A program made the translations under genes and the position numbers. Below are positions 1-12,511 of a stretch of DNA of 64,000 bases, piece by piece. Numbering within the stretch: position 1 is the stretch's first letter; each line of letters begins with the position of its first letter. The stretch is from positions 2,666,001 to 2,730,000 of the forward strand of contig NC_063435.1 in the NCBI RefSeq assembly GCF_020379485.1. The letters are read 5' to 3'. Below the pieces are notes generated by a model that was not told the DNA's origin, made no database searches, and saw nothing but the letters and a program-made list of their open reading frames with translations. The DNA is from Brassica napus (taxonomy: Eukaryota; Streptophyta; Magnoliopsida; Brassicales; Brassicaceae).

Positions 1-248
1 AAAATATATACATATCCAAACTATTACTTTATGTTTTAAAAACATTTAGAAAATATTAAACTTTAGTTTCTATATTTTTATTTACATAGGCGATATATTA
101 TTATATACTAAAATTAATTCATTTATTAACATGTAGTTCATCCGCGGTCGATCTAGTGATCCAGCAACCCGGTAAGTCGTCAGGTTCAGTGTACGGATCG
201 GATTTTAAAACACTGCATGAAATAGAAGAAAATCCAGAATATATTTAC
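1..248. other. AT-rich edge sequence, possible transposon end
   Basis: This stretch follows the donor splice site of the third exon of the first resistance gene, where the LRR exons should continue. In the second resistance gene the next LRR exon starts about 105 bp after the matching donor. No LRR coding sequence is visible here. Positions about 130-200 hold a GC-richer patch (rich in CCGCGG and CCCGG) next to AT-rich sequence, which resembles a dispersed Brassicaceae repeat end. Whether a transposon interrupts the intron or the gene is truncated cannot be decided from this window. Confidence 0.35.
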
Positions 249-2302
249 TTGTATTCCCTCCCAAAGCTTCTCAAATTTGCTATCTGGCATGATTAGTTTG
301 ACAAGAAACTTGCCAAAGAACTTGGAAGGCCAAAATCTCAATGGACAGCAGGGCCAACGTATAAATCTGAGTTTGTCGGGAAAACAGTTGAGGCCCTCGG
401 GCATGCATAAGGGACCATCGTAGAGTATTGCTAGAAACTGGAGATTATTCATCCCATCGAAAGCTCTTTTACTTATTTGGAAGTTCCCACCGCAATGGGA
501 ATATATGCCTATGACTTTTCCAGTACCCTAGAAGAGATTATTCAAAAGGAACTAATAAATCTCATCTTAAAAACCTGAGGAAATAGAAAAATACTGCATA
601 CGTAAAAAACACTTACAGTGCTTTTTTCAAGTACTTCAGAAATTTCCGTGGTATTCATCAAGAACTGTCGCTTTCCAGGCTCCTCCAAAGACTGTTTCTT
701 GACAATTTCTCTACCCATTTTTTGAAGTAAACTATGCATCTCTACGCATCCCTTGTAAACTATATATATAAGAGATTTATCAGCTAAGACTTGAAGTCCA
801 TGGTTGACGTCCAGACCACAGTTTGCAAGACACCTCTTAACACTATCAACCTTCCAGAGGGAACAAGAAAAGAAACATGCAATATGTAGAAAAAGAGCTT
901 GATCTTTATCACTTAACCCGTCGTAGCTAAATCTTAGAGTTGATTCAATTTCTCTATCAAGGCTAGACCTGAGCCTTGGTAGTGCCTCTATCCACTCGTC
1001 CCTGGACATACCTCGTAGATAAGATCCCATGACTCTCAGGGCTAGAGGAAGATCACCAGCAAGCCAAGTAACTTCCTTAGCAAGCTCTTCAAAACCATAA
1101 TCTGGAGACTTTCGACCGAAAGCATATTGGCAGAAGATCTGAAGAGACTCATCGCTAGTTGGAAATTTCATCTCGTAGATATGATCGATTCCCAATCTGA
1201 GTGTCTTGAGAAGTTTTCTATCTTCGGTTGTAATGATAATAATACTCCCGGGACCAAACCATCCGCGCTGGTATGCCGTTGCCTCGAGTTGCCACCAGCT
1301 ATCCACTTCATCAAGAACAACCAACACTTTTTTGTCACTCAGCTTTTCTTGAGCCACTCGTAAGTGACCAACCTCAATATAACTTTGGTTGAATATTTGA
1401 GACAACATCTTTTTCTGCAAACGCAACTTCAACTGATAGTCGTTACCACAAGGCTTCTCATAACTTCCTCTGATATTCTCCAAAAAAGTGCTGAATGGAA
1501 AACCAGGAGAGAGTTGGTTGTATAAAACTCTGGCAGTGGTCGTCTTCCCAATCCCGGCAGGACCCACCATCATAATCACCTTAACTTCTTCTGATTGTAG
1601 GATGAACTTGGATTTTATCTCTATGATACGAGCTCCTATGCCAACAAAGTCGTCAAAGTCTTTTGATGGTGTAAAACCCAATACAATCATAAGCTCAACG
1701 GCAATTTTGTTGATCAAATCAGCTTCGTTTTCCCTAGCAAAAACAGAGGCTAACCATTAAAACAGACAAACATGCATGAAAAGTAGCTACATATAATAAG
1801 AGTGAACGAACCATCTCCGAGAGTCATAACCAGCTATATTGGCGACACCCTCCAAAGCTTCCCTCCATGCCTTGACCTTTTCTTCTTTCCCCACACAGGT
1901 TTTTTCAAAGGCTTTCCCGAAATCTCCGGTCTGCTTCCTAACATCAGATGGATCCACTTCGTAGAAAATGGTCATCACTTTTTGTTGATCCCTCTCCATG
2001 ATTTCCTCCAACTCATCTTGATCCTCTGCCTTGCCTTTCATGATCTCCACTAACTCATCCAAACACCAGCTTGAAGAAGCGTAGTTAACGGAGAGCAAGA
2101 CAATGGCAACCCTTGACTCTCTGATCGCTAGTACGAGCTCGGGACCGATACGTTGGCCTCGATCAATCTCGTCATCTATGAAAGTTTGGATTCCCTTGCT
2201 TTTGAGCTCTTTCAGAAGGTGACTAAGAAAGGTTTTGCGCACGTCTCGTCCACAGAAGCTCGGGAAGACATCATGTTTCAAAGTGCGAGACAGAGAAGCC
2301 AT
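249..2302 (-). CDS. TIR-NBS-LRR disease resistance protein, 3' part outside window
   Basis: This is an intracellular immune receptor of the TNL class, which senses pathogen effectors and signals through TIR NADase activity. Exon 1 (2302-1812) is the TIR domain, with [10 protein letters not shown], the [11 protein letters not shown] segment carrying the conserved Glu, and [12 protein letters not shown]. Exon 2 (1733-617) is the NB-ARC domain: P-loop [12 protein letters not shown], kinase-2 [32 protein letters not shown], and an MHS at the MHD position. Exon 3 (527-249) begins the LRR region ([23 protein letters not shown]). The first two exons total 1608 nt, in phase. The N-terminal [17 protein letters not shown] resembles the DVFPSF group of TNLs. 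The remaining LRR exons are not in the window, so completeness is unknown. It lies head to tail with the next TNL, about 61% or more alike by eye over NB-ARC motifs, consistent with tandem duplication. Confidence 0.85.
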
Positions 2303-3096
2303 GAGTAGAGAGCACGCAATGAACTGAAGAAAAGAATCGCAATGATTTCAGCAAAAGAGAGAAATAACAACGATGACACAGAGCCTCAAAAATGTTTCCA
2401 AAGACAAAAGTAAATAGAGAAGAAAGACAAAAGTGGAGAGGAAGTTTCAACGAAGACACAGAACCACAGAAAAGAGTCCAACCAAAGACGAGTGGAGAGG
2501 AAGACTCATGGAAGGAAGATTCAACGATGTTTACTTTAATAATAAATTTGTAATCCTTCAACTTTCCATTTATTACGAAACTAGTCCTAACCTTTTCCTT
2601 ATTCTCATGATGATATTCTCGTACGTTTCTTTAGGTTTTCCTTATGCAAAATCTCAGTAATAATCAACATTTATAAATTAATAGATATGTGCATTCTGAG
2701 AATATGTGTAGTGCAGATTTTCAGGGTTCAGGTTCTTGATTGAGTAGTTGAGTTAGTTAACATCACCAAACTTTTGGTTCTCTTGATATCAATATCTTTG
2801 AATGTGAGGAAACCTTAAACCTACGATGATGGTAAGTATATGCGCTAATAAACTCACAAAACAAACTGTAAGTGTAACAAAACAGATAGATGAGCTTTGT
2901 ATATGAGCTTGATCCCATGAGCTTTCAATAGCTGTTTCTTTTACTTGGTCACCACTGAGATCCTGCAATCAGTATTTCCTTTACTGAACCTAAATCATGC
3001 AATTTCATATCCTAAATAATCCCTACACAACGCTTAACAACATGACAATTTTACAATACCTACACAAGGCTTAACCTCATTCGTTTCATGCTCCTC
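2303..3096. other. Spacer between two TNL genes
   Basis: This is the upstream region of the first TNL and the downstream region of the second (both minus strand). It is purine-rich just above the first TNL start (AAGAGAGAAATAAC-type runs) and AT-rich after 2520. I see no coding sequence that I can support here. Confidence 0.5.
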
Positions 3097-3240
3097 ATCT
3101 CTGCATCCTCATCACGTCCTGATTCTTCTTCGTATCCATATAGATAAGGCATATCGCGCTGGTTTGATCCATATGAGACCCTGAGGCTATTCTGTTTACC
3201 CCCAACTACAAGACGCACACATCAATGAATTCTCATCCTA
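3097..3240 (-). repeat. Decayed second copy of the TNL 3' end
   Basis: Two blocks resemble parts of the adjacent TNL in the same orientation. CATCCTCATCACGTCCTGAT near 3105-3124 matches the acidic-tail segment near 3312-3332 (CCTCATCACGACCAGATTC). The block at about 3180-3233 (GAGGCTATTCTGTTTACC onward to ACACATCAATGAATTCTCA) matches 3725-3779 in the post-LRR domain. The gene's own reading frame ends inside this relic, so the last residues of the predicted protein may derive from it. This is a hand comparison. Confidence 0.5.
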
Positions 3241-6200
3241 TTCATCATCGTTATCAAAGCGTTCACAGACGAGCCAAGGTCTAAACTCTTTTGTTTCCTG
3301 ATCATTGTCTCTGAATCCTCATCACGACCAGATTCTTCTCCTGCTTCTTCAGTTTCATTGTTTGCGTCTATGTCAATGTCCATTTCATCTATATCCTCCT
3401 CATCATCAACACCTTCATCCGCTTCATCCTCAGCACCTTCACCACTATCATCATCATCATCATTACTTTCATCTCCGTCACCATCATCATCATCATCTGC
3501 ATTTCCGTCAGTAATACAATGAGGGACTTCCAAAACTCCGCAGCCTTTGACCTCCCAGAAGCTATTATCCTCTACGAACTGAAAAAAAAGCTCGCTGAAA
3601 GTGACTTCTTCGGCTTCAGGACAATCCTGGTTTAGAGAGACAGAATCTTCAAATATATACAGATACTCTGAAATTGCACGTCGAGTTAGCACATGATGGA
3701 ACTGCTTTGACTCACTTCGGATTGTGAGGGAATTCTGTTTACCACTGACGCAATAAGACACACGCATCAATAAATTATGCGACGATATTTCAGGCATAAA
3801 GAAATTACGAATATTTTCCTCCCTTATGAAAAAACATGTTTCATCATTGTCATCACTATGATCCGGGCGATAAGTGTTGTTTTCTGACAGCAAGATGCAA
3901 GCTTTGAATCTGAAGGATGAAGGAAGAGGTCTTGGAGTTAAGTTGATCGTTAAGGAACATGAAGTAGCTCGGTGACGAAAGTATGCAGGCACTTCTTCTC
4001 CTGGTAAGAGCGCATATTTGCAAGCTTTGAATCTGAAGGATGAAGGAAGAGGTTTTGGAGTTACGTTGATCGTTAAGGAACATGAAGTAGCTCGGTGACG
4101 AAAGTATGCAGGCACTTCTTCTCCTGGTAAGAGCGCATATTTGCAAGTTGATGTCTGGATGAGCTTTCTCGATTTTTTATTCAGTTTGATGCAGCCAGCA
4201 AAGTCTAGGCAAAGGTTCGGATTTTGAAAGGACGAGACTATTCTCTTCAAGAATTTACACCCTTCTGCATCTATTGATAGAAGAGAACCTGGAAGCGGGG
4301 GAAGTGCTACAAGCTTTCTGCATCCTCTGACGTCAAGTTTAATTAGCTCCCTGAGAAGTCTTACGCAATCAGGAATAGTCTTTAAACAATCACCACGTAA
4401 ACGTAATGATACTGGAGATGTAAGAGCATTCTCGGGTAGACATATCGGCAAAATGTAGTCAACGTCCAAGTCTGATCGTAATCTCCAACTGCGCTTCAAG
4501 TCAGGTCCCCACTCGATTATTGCTTCAAATAAGTGAGGATAACTAGCTATATATTCATAATCTTTTGCACGGTCATCAAAAACACTGAAACCCAGAACAA
4601 GAAGCTCAAGATTCTCCAACTTAGAAATGTTTCGAGATATCCTTTTCAGCTTTTGGCATCCATTCATAATTAGTTGACGCAGACGAGATAACTTCTCGAT
4701 CCATGGAGGAACCTCCTCTATCCCTGTACTGCCCAAATTCAACAGTTCAACACTGTCTGGAACATTTGGGAACTTCTCGAGGTTGCTACACCCAGACATA
4801 TTCAAATTATAAAGACAAGACCAAGTGCTCATTGATGATGGCACTTCCTTTATGGCAGTATGGCACAGATAAAGTGATTTCAAACTTGAGCCACCACTGA
4901 ATTTTTTCAAACGACTGACAACAATTGAAATATAATTCCTCGAGATTTGTTGCTTTTGAGAGATCTGGAATCTCTTTCAAATACTCAGAAGAACACAAAA
5001 TCATCCGCTTGAGGCATTGGAGAGGCTGTACCCAAAAAATTAAAAAGAAGAAAAATAAGTTTTAGAGAAATGACTAATGCACTTTACATGAAATACAACA
5101 CAAAGGAAAAAATGGCTGAATATTCTTACTTTGATTCCCTCCCAAAGCTTCTCAAATTTGCTACGTCGCATGCTTAGTTCGACAAGAAACTTGCCAGAGA
5201 ATTTGGAAGGCCAAAATCTCAATGGACAAAGGTCCCATTCTATCCATCTTAGTTTGTCGGGAAGACAGTTGAGGCCCTCGGGTATGCCTAACGTAGAATC
5301 TATGTTCATACGTATGCCTATGTAATTAAATTCTACTACTAGAAACTGGAGATTATTCATCCCATCGAAAGCTCTTTTACTTATTTGGATTACCTCTCCC
5401 TTTGGCATACGCAACATTATGCCTAGAACAGTTCCAGTACCCTAAGAATAGATTATTCAAAAAGAACTAATAAATCTCAGCTTACAAACCCCAAGGAAAC
5501 AGAAGAGTGCTGATGTTAAGAAAAAAAAAGAAACTTACAGTATTTTCTTCAAGTACATCAGAAATTTCCGCAGTATCCATCAAGAACTGTCGCTTTCCAG
5601 GCTCCTTCAAAGACTCTTTCTTGACAATTTCTCTACCCAGTTGTTGCAGTATACTATGCATCGCTACGTATGTGTATTTAAAAGATATAAAACATTTATC
5701 AGCCAAGACTTGAAGCCCGTGGTCGACGTCCAAACCACAATTTGCAAGTAAACATTTCAAGCGATCAACCTTGAAATCAACAAAGAAACATGCAATATAC
5801 AGAAAAAGATCTCTATATTTTTGAGATAAGCCGTTGTAGCCAAACATTAGAATTGATTCAATCTTGCTGTCAAGGCTAGACCTGAGACTTGGCATTGCTT
5901 TCATCCACTCATCCATGGTCTTTCCTCGTAGAGACGCTCCCATGATTCTCAGGCCTAGAGGAAGATTACCAGCAAGTCGAGTAACTTCCCAAGCAAGCTC
6001 TTCAAAACCTTCAAATGGAGAGTTTTGAGGAAAAGCATATTGGCAGAAGATCTGAAATGCCTCAACATTCTCCGGAAGTTTCATATCGTAAATGCATTTG
6101 ATGTTGTGTGCCTTGAGAAGGTTTCTATCTTCGGTTGTAATGATAAGCATACTTCCGGGACCAAACCAGTCAGGCCTTTTTGCCATCGCCTCTAGTTTCA

Positions 6201-7215
6201 ACAAGCAATCCACTTCATCAAGAACAATCAACACTTTTTTGTCTCTCAGCCTTTGTTCAGCCACTTGCAAGTGAGGAACCTCATAATCCTTTTGCTTGAA
6301 AATCCGAGACAGTAACTCTTTCTGATAATCCAACTGATATTTTTCAAGGGAACCACCGAGAGAAGGCATCTCTTTACTCCCTCTGATATCCTCAATAAAC
6401 GTGCTGAACGGAAAATCACGAGAGAATCGGTTGTACAAAGCTCTGGCTGTGGTCGTCTTACCAATCCCAGCAGGACCCACAATTCCTATAATCTTAACGT
6501 CATCACCTGCTGTTAGGTCCAACAACGAGTTTATCTCCTCCATACGAGTTTCCATGCCAACAAGATCATCAAAATCTGTTGATGGTGTTAAACCCAGCAC
6601 ATCCATAAGATCTACAGCAATTTTTTCTATCAATTCAGCTTCGTTTTGCCTAACAAAAACAGAGGCTAACCATTAAAACATACATCATGAAAAAGTAGCT
6701 CCCCATAATATAATAAGCAAGTGGAAGTAAAAGTGAACAAACCAGTTGCTAGAGTCATAACCAGCTAGAACCGCGACATCCTTCAAAGCTTGCCTCCATG
6801 CCTGGGTCACCCCTTCTGTTTTCCCCACACAGGATTTCTCAAAGGTTTTTCCGAAATGTCCGGTCTGCTTCTTAATATCAGATGGATCCACTTTATAGAA
6901 AATGGGTATCACTTTTTGTTGTTTCTCTTTTTTGCACTTCATGATTTCCACCAACTCATCCAAACACCAGCTTGAAGAAGCATAGTCAGGGGAGAGCAAG
7001 ACAACGGCCACCCTTGATTGTCTGATTGCTCCTACAAGCTCGGCGTTGATGGATTCGCCTCGCTTCATCTCGTTATCAATGAACGGTGTGATAGCCTTGC
7101 TTTTGAGCTCTTTCACAAGGTGACTAAGAAAGTCTTTGCGCACGTCTTCTCCACGGAAGCTCACGAAGGCGTCATACAAACAACTGCAAGGCAGAGATAA
7201 AGAAGAAGAAGCCAT
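3222..7215 (-). CDS. TIR-NBS-LRR disease resistance protein with frame break in LRR exon
   Basis: This is a TNL immune receptor. Exon 1 (7215-6743) is the TIR domain: [31 protein letters not shown] with the conserved Glu, [15 protein letters not shown] start at the ATG at 7213-7215 because [12 protein letters not shown] immediately precedes the TIR; upstream in-frame sequence is not TIR-like. Exon 2 (6649-5539) is [44 protein letters not shown]. Exon 3 (5441-5130) and exon 4 (from 5025) start the LRRs ([20 protein letters not shown]). At a six-T run (4902-4907) the frame breaks: one frame stops at 4807, while the LRR coding continues in another frame ([18 protein letters not shown] onward) to 3222. 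That second part holds LRRs, a duplicated post-LRR (C-JID-like) segment with PGEEVPAYF, and a very acidic Asp/Glu tail. If the break is real the protein is a truncated TIR-NBS with few LRRs; a sequencing error in the run is also possible. Confidence 0.8.
3897..4142 (-). repeat. Exact 123-bp in-frame tandem duplication in the TNL post-LRR domain
   Basis: Two adjacent 123-bp units (GCTTTGAATC starts at 3901 and again at 4024) differ at about two positions. 123 is a multiple of three, so 41 residues are duplicated in frame. Each unit encodes [20 protein letters not shown] followed by a [18 protein letters not shown] segment. This is the conserved C-JID/PL region of TNLs, which contacts effectors in characterised receptors. 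Confidence 0.95.
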
Positions 7216-7732
7216 GAATAGCAGCAAGAAGAAAATGATCACAAAGCTTTCAGATCTGAAGAAGAGATAAGAAAAAAGAGGCTTTGTGTTGTATGTGTGT
7301 GGTTCATAACCACGTAAAAGAGTAGAGACGCGTAGATAGATAAGGATGCACTGATGGAGAAGAAAAGTCAAGAAATTACGCGTGAATAGAAACTGGAAGA
7401 CAAGCGTAAAAGATGGGGTCCAACTTGAAAAAAAAAAATCAAACTCTATTCAGTCAGCATTATCATCATCATCATCATGCCATTCTTCTCCCGATCTTAG
7501 TTCATCAATCAAAATGAAATGCTTCACTATATTGTTAGAGACTGATCATGATGAATTCAGAAAAGGCAACTGACAGTGACGTGTGATGCAATCCAGGATT
7601 GTGTCCATATAACTATTCCTGAAATAAAATGGTCGAGGAAGATCAGCATTTTGGATGTTTCTCATTTTCATCCCCAGATTATGTCCGAACCAGAGAGAGC
7701 TCTTAGAGAAATTTTCAGGAAAAATACACAAC
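7216..7732. other. Upstream region of second TNL
   Basis: This spacer lies upstream of the second TNL. It contains a short CATCAT microsatellite near 7460-7480. I see no supported gene. In-frame upstream ATG-type starts reach 7371, but the sequence before 7215 encodes hydrophobic, non-conserved residues. Confidence 0.4.
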
Positions 7733-7852
7733 ATTCTTGCACCCCAAGAAATCTAGTGTTTTGATATGTTCCAGCCTAGAAATCCCAGCATCGATGCTTC
7801 TTTGCTTCATGCAGCTGTTCATTAACATGGATCTCTGTCCTGCTGAAACTCA
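7733..7852 (-). pseudogene. LRR fragment of a third, decayed TNL
   Basis: The minus strand encodes an open stretch ending in GISRLEHIKTLDFLGCKN followed by VVYFS and a stop. The pattern 'ISRLExIKTLDFxGCKNVV' is that of the last LRRs of TNL proteins, just before the post-LRR domain. About 40 codons are open. No TIR or NB-ARC neighbours it, so it is a scrap of a dead cluster member. Confidence 0.6.
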
Positions 7853-10028
<2,176 letters not shown>

Positions 10029-11551
10029 TCATAGGGCAAGAGCAGAGCTAAGGTTCATAGGGTTCATATACTTGGTGGTACCGGTCAATATATGACGGAC
10101 TATTATGCGGTTTGCCTTCTCGGATGGATGAAACGCGTCCCAAAACACGTATAACTCACGGTTCCGACACAAGTTCGATAGTACCGTACACAAACCCATC
10201 CCATTGTATGGCCCTTGTCCGCAACAAGCAACCTTCGACGTTATAAATCCTATAATCCACCGAACAAAAAAATGTTATAACACTTTCTTGTCGGAAAAAA
10301 AAGCAGATACTAATTAGAAAGTGAAAACTCAATTTAATTTAATTACCGAATCTTCGTGGAGTGGTTAGAAAATCTATTTGCATTTGGTTAGTGTTTGCTG
10401 CAATAAAAACAGTTTTCCCAATCTTTCTGTTAAGTGCATTTATCATTTGGGTTAGCTGAGGATCGTATAGAGCCGCCGCTCGTTGTAACTCAGCTGAGCA
10501 TCTCCCACTGGACGAGCTTGATCTCGCCAGCTCGGCCGGTGCACATCCTAGGGGTCCGGCTCCCGTCACTAGAACTCGACCCACTCCAAGCGAATGTAAC
10601 CTCTAAAAATAACTCAAATTAAGTTGTTACCTTGTGCACTTAACAAAAAAATTGTTTAAGGTTGTTATTACCATTAGTATCTTCTTGTACTCGGAGATTA
10701 GTAACCGGACGTAGTCAGGAAGTGAATACTGGCGCGACCTAGCGGAATATGGCACCAAGAAATAGTTGTTCACGAAGTCGTTGCCACCGACCGTGATTAG
10801 TACAAGCGATTGCCTCACGAGCCTTTGTGTTCGTGGTATCCCAATCAAGCGGCTCACACGTTGTTGGTATTGTTGGAAGTAGGCTAGTTGTTGGTACATT
10901 CTTATAATGTTTATCTGCATACCGAAACTCTTATCTATAGAAAATCGGATGACTTATGGAGATTTTAATTTATGTTAATCCAGTTTGGTTACTTACGAAT
11001 TGAAATCCGGTATCATTGAGGATTCCTATGCCGGCGGATGCGAAATTGGCACCGTTAAGCAATCTACGTCCCCTTAGCTGCGGACTAAGGTACGGTAACG
11101 GTGACTCTTCATTGCCAATTGCCTCACCTAATCAATACTAACCAACTGGTTATTATGAATGATGATGATAATATATGTTTTATAATATTTACATCTTACA
11201 AGTATATGTTTTTTTTGGTAAAATACAAGTATATGTTTGCATGTGCTATTACTCTAAAACTGTTAATGAGATTAGTAAGCAAACGTAACTGATGAGATCT
11301 GGAATGTTAAGACCGTTGGAAAACCGTCCGGTTGGTCTCCGAGATGGAAAATCAATTCCATATGGTGGAGCATCGGCACGTGCAGTCGTCACTAAATAGT
11401 TGTTGTTGCCACTGTCGACGAGCGAGTCTCCGAACACGAAGAAGGCACGTGCAGCCTCAACTGCGATAGGACCGGACACAACCAATGCTAGGAACATAGA
11501 CACGTTTGCTATAACCATCATTGATCCGGGTCTTCTAGTTGATACCGCCAT
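10029..11551 (-). CDS. GDSL esterase/lipase
   Basis: This is a secreted SGNH-fold ester hydrolase of plant GDSL lipase type, probably acting on extracellular lipid or cutin-type esters. Its substrate is unknown. Exons are 11551-11290, 11127-10997, 10914-10672, 10602-10347 and 10249-10029, with GT-AG introns. They sum to 1113 nt, 370 aa, the usual family length. The order of blocks is: signal peptide ([18 protein letters not shown]), block [14 protein letters not shown] with the nucleophile Ser, block [16 protein letters not shown], block [13 protein letters not shown], and block [12 protein letters not shown] with the catalytic Asp and His. All four SGNH residues are present. It resembles Arabidopsis At4g28780/At5g18430, and At5g18430 fits the syntenic position. 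Intron 1 carries a tiny TSD-flanked oligo(T) insertion. The gene looks intact. Confidence 0.95.
11197..11238. repeat. Micro-insertion flanked by 15-bp direct repeats in GDSL intron 1
   Basis: TACAAGTATATGTTT occurs at 11197-11211 and exactly again at 11224-11238. Between them is 12 bp, TTTTTGGTAAAA. This looks like a target-site duplication around a minimal oligo(T) insertion. Confidence 0.65.
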
Positions 11552-12511
11552 CCGGCGTTTTGTTTTTTTTTATTTATTTGAGTTTGAAAATGACTTCAAG
11601 ATATAATGAAGAGTGAAATTTATATAAGTTGAAATTTTGGTTTAAACTTTTCATGTGATTTATTCAACTGAATTCAATCCCATGTTAAGCCAACCAGAAG
11701 TATTTACTTCTAATTTTTAGTTATTTACAATCCCACAATTAAAAAAATAGAACTATATTATACGATAATATTACCAAAGTATTTGTGGTCCAAGAAAACG
11801 ATAATGTTGTACATCTACATATGTAGTATTATCATACATAAGTTGGCTTCCTTTTCTCTGCCATTGTTTTTTCACTGACTACTACAATTTTGATAAAGAC
11901 ATTATTTGGTTACAATTGTTCACTGCATTTTAAAGAATAAATGACTACTCAAAAACTAGGGCATGGTTAGATCTCACAAATTCATTCTGTATTTACTTGT
12001 GAATATGTTAAAGGCCACCCATATCCACCTCAAAGTTTCACAAGAAGTAAGGAACAAACAAAAGGTTGGGACACAAAACCACCCTACTTTTATTGTTAAC
12101 AAGAACTCACATGAGACTTGTGTATGCCAGCTTATGGAGAACAACCATAAACTTCCTTTTTAACCAGAAACTTAATTCATTTAATTAGATAAAATATCTT
12201 TTAACAAAAAAGTTGACAAAAAGGCCCAAGTGATCCAACACTCTCACCCAGTCTAATAGCCCATTTATCGTTACTACATATCCAAAAGTAAGACCAATAG
12301 CCACGTGGATCATCAGTTTGACTCCAGGTCAGCGTGCCACGTCTACAAGAACATTACCAGTTCGTGTCAGCTGCTTCGCGGTCCAATTAAATAGGTTCCA
12401 TCTTCTTCTTCCTTCACTCCAACACAGTCGTGGGAGTCTCCAGCTCCACGCCAGCGAAATTCACGATTCAAAGGTAACCATTTATTCTCTGTTTTCGCTT
12501 TGTGTTTGCAG
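11552..12511. other. Shared upstream region of GDSL lipase and NUFIP relic
   Basis: This is a divergent intergenic region of about 960 bp. The distal part is AT-rich. The part next to the NUFIP relic is GC-richer and includes CCACGTGG (12301-12308). Positions 12380-12475 look like a degraded first exon of NUFIP: one frame reads SFTPTQSWESPAPRQRNSRF but has no in-frame ATG and joins the next exon out of phase. Confidence 0.4.
12301..12341. promoter_or_regulatory. G-box pair (CCACGTGG and GCCACGTC)
   Basis: A perfect palindromic G-box (CCACGTGG) is at 12301-12308 and a second ACGT core (GCCACGTC) is about 26 bp downstream, with a TTGAC W-box core between them. ACGT-core pairs bind bZIP/bHLH factors and are typical of light- or ABA-responsive plant promoters. 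They lie about 200 bp upstream of the NUFIP relic. Function is inferred from motif only. Confidence 0.4.

Noticed and set aside
3305..3514. His-rich plus-strand ORF of 69 codons
   Set aside because: It is the antisense shadow of the Asp-rich TNL tail (GAT on one strand reads ATC/CAT on the other).
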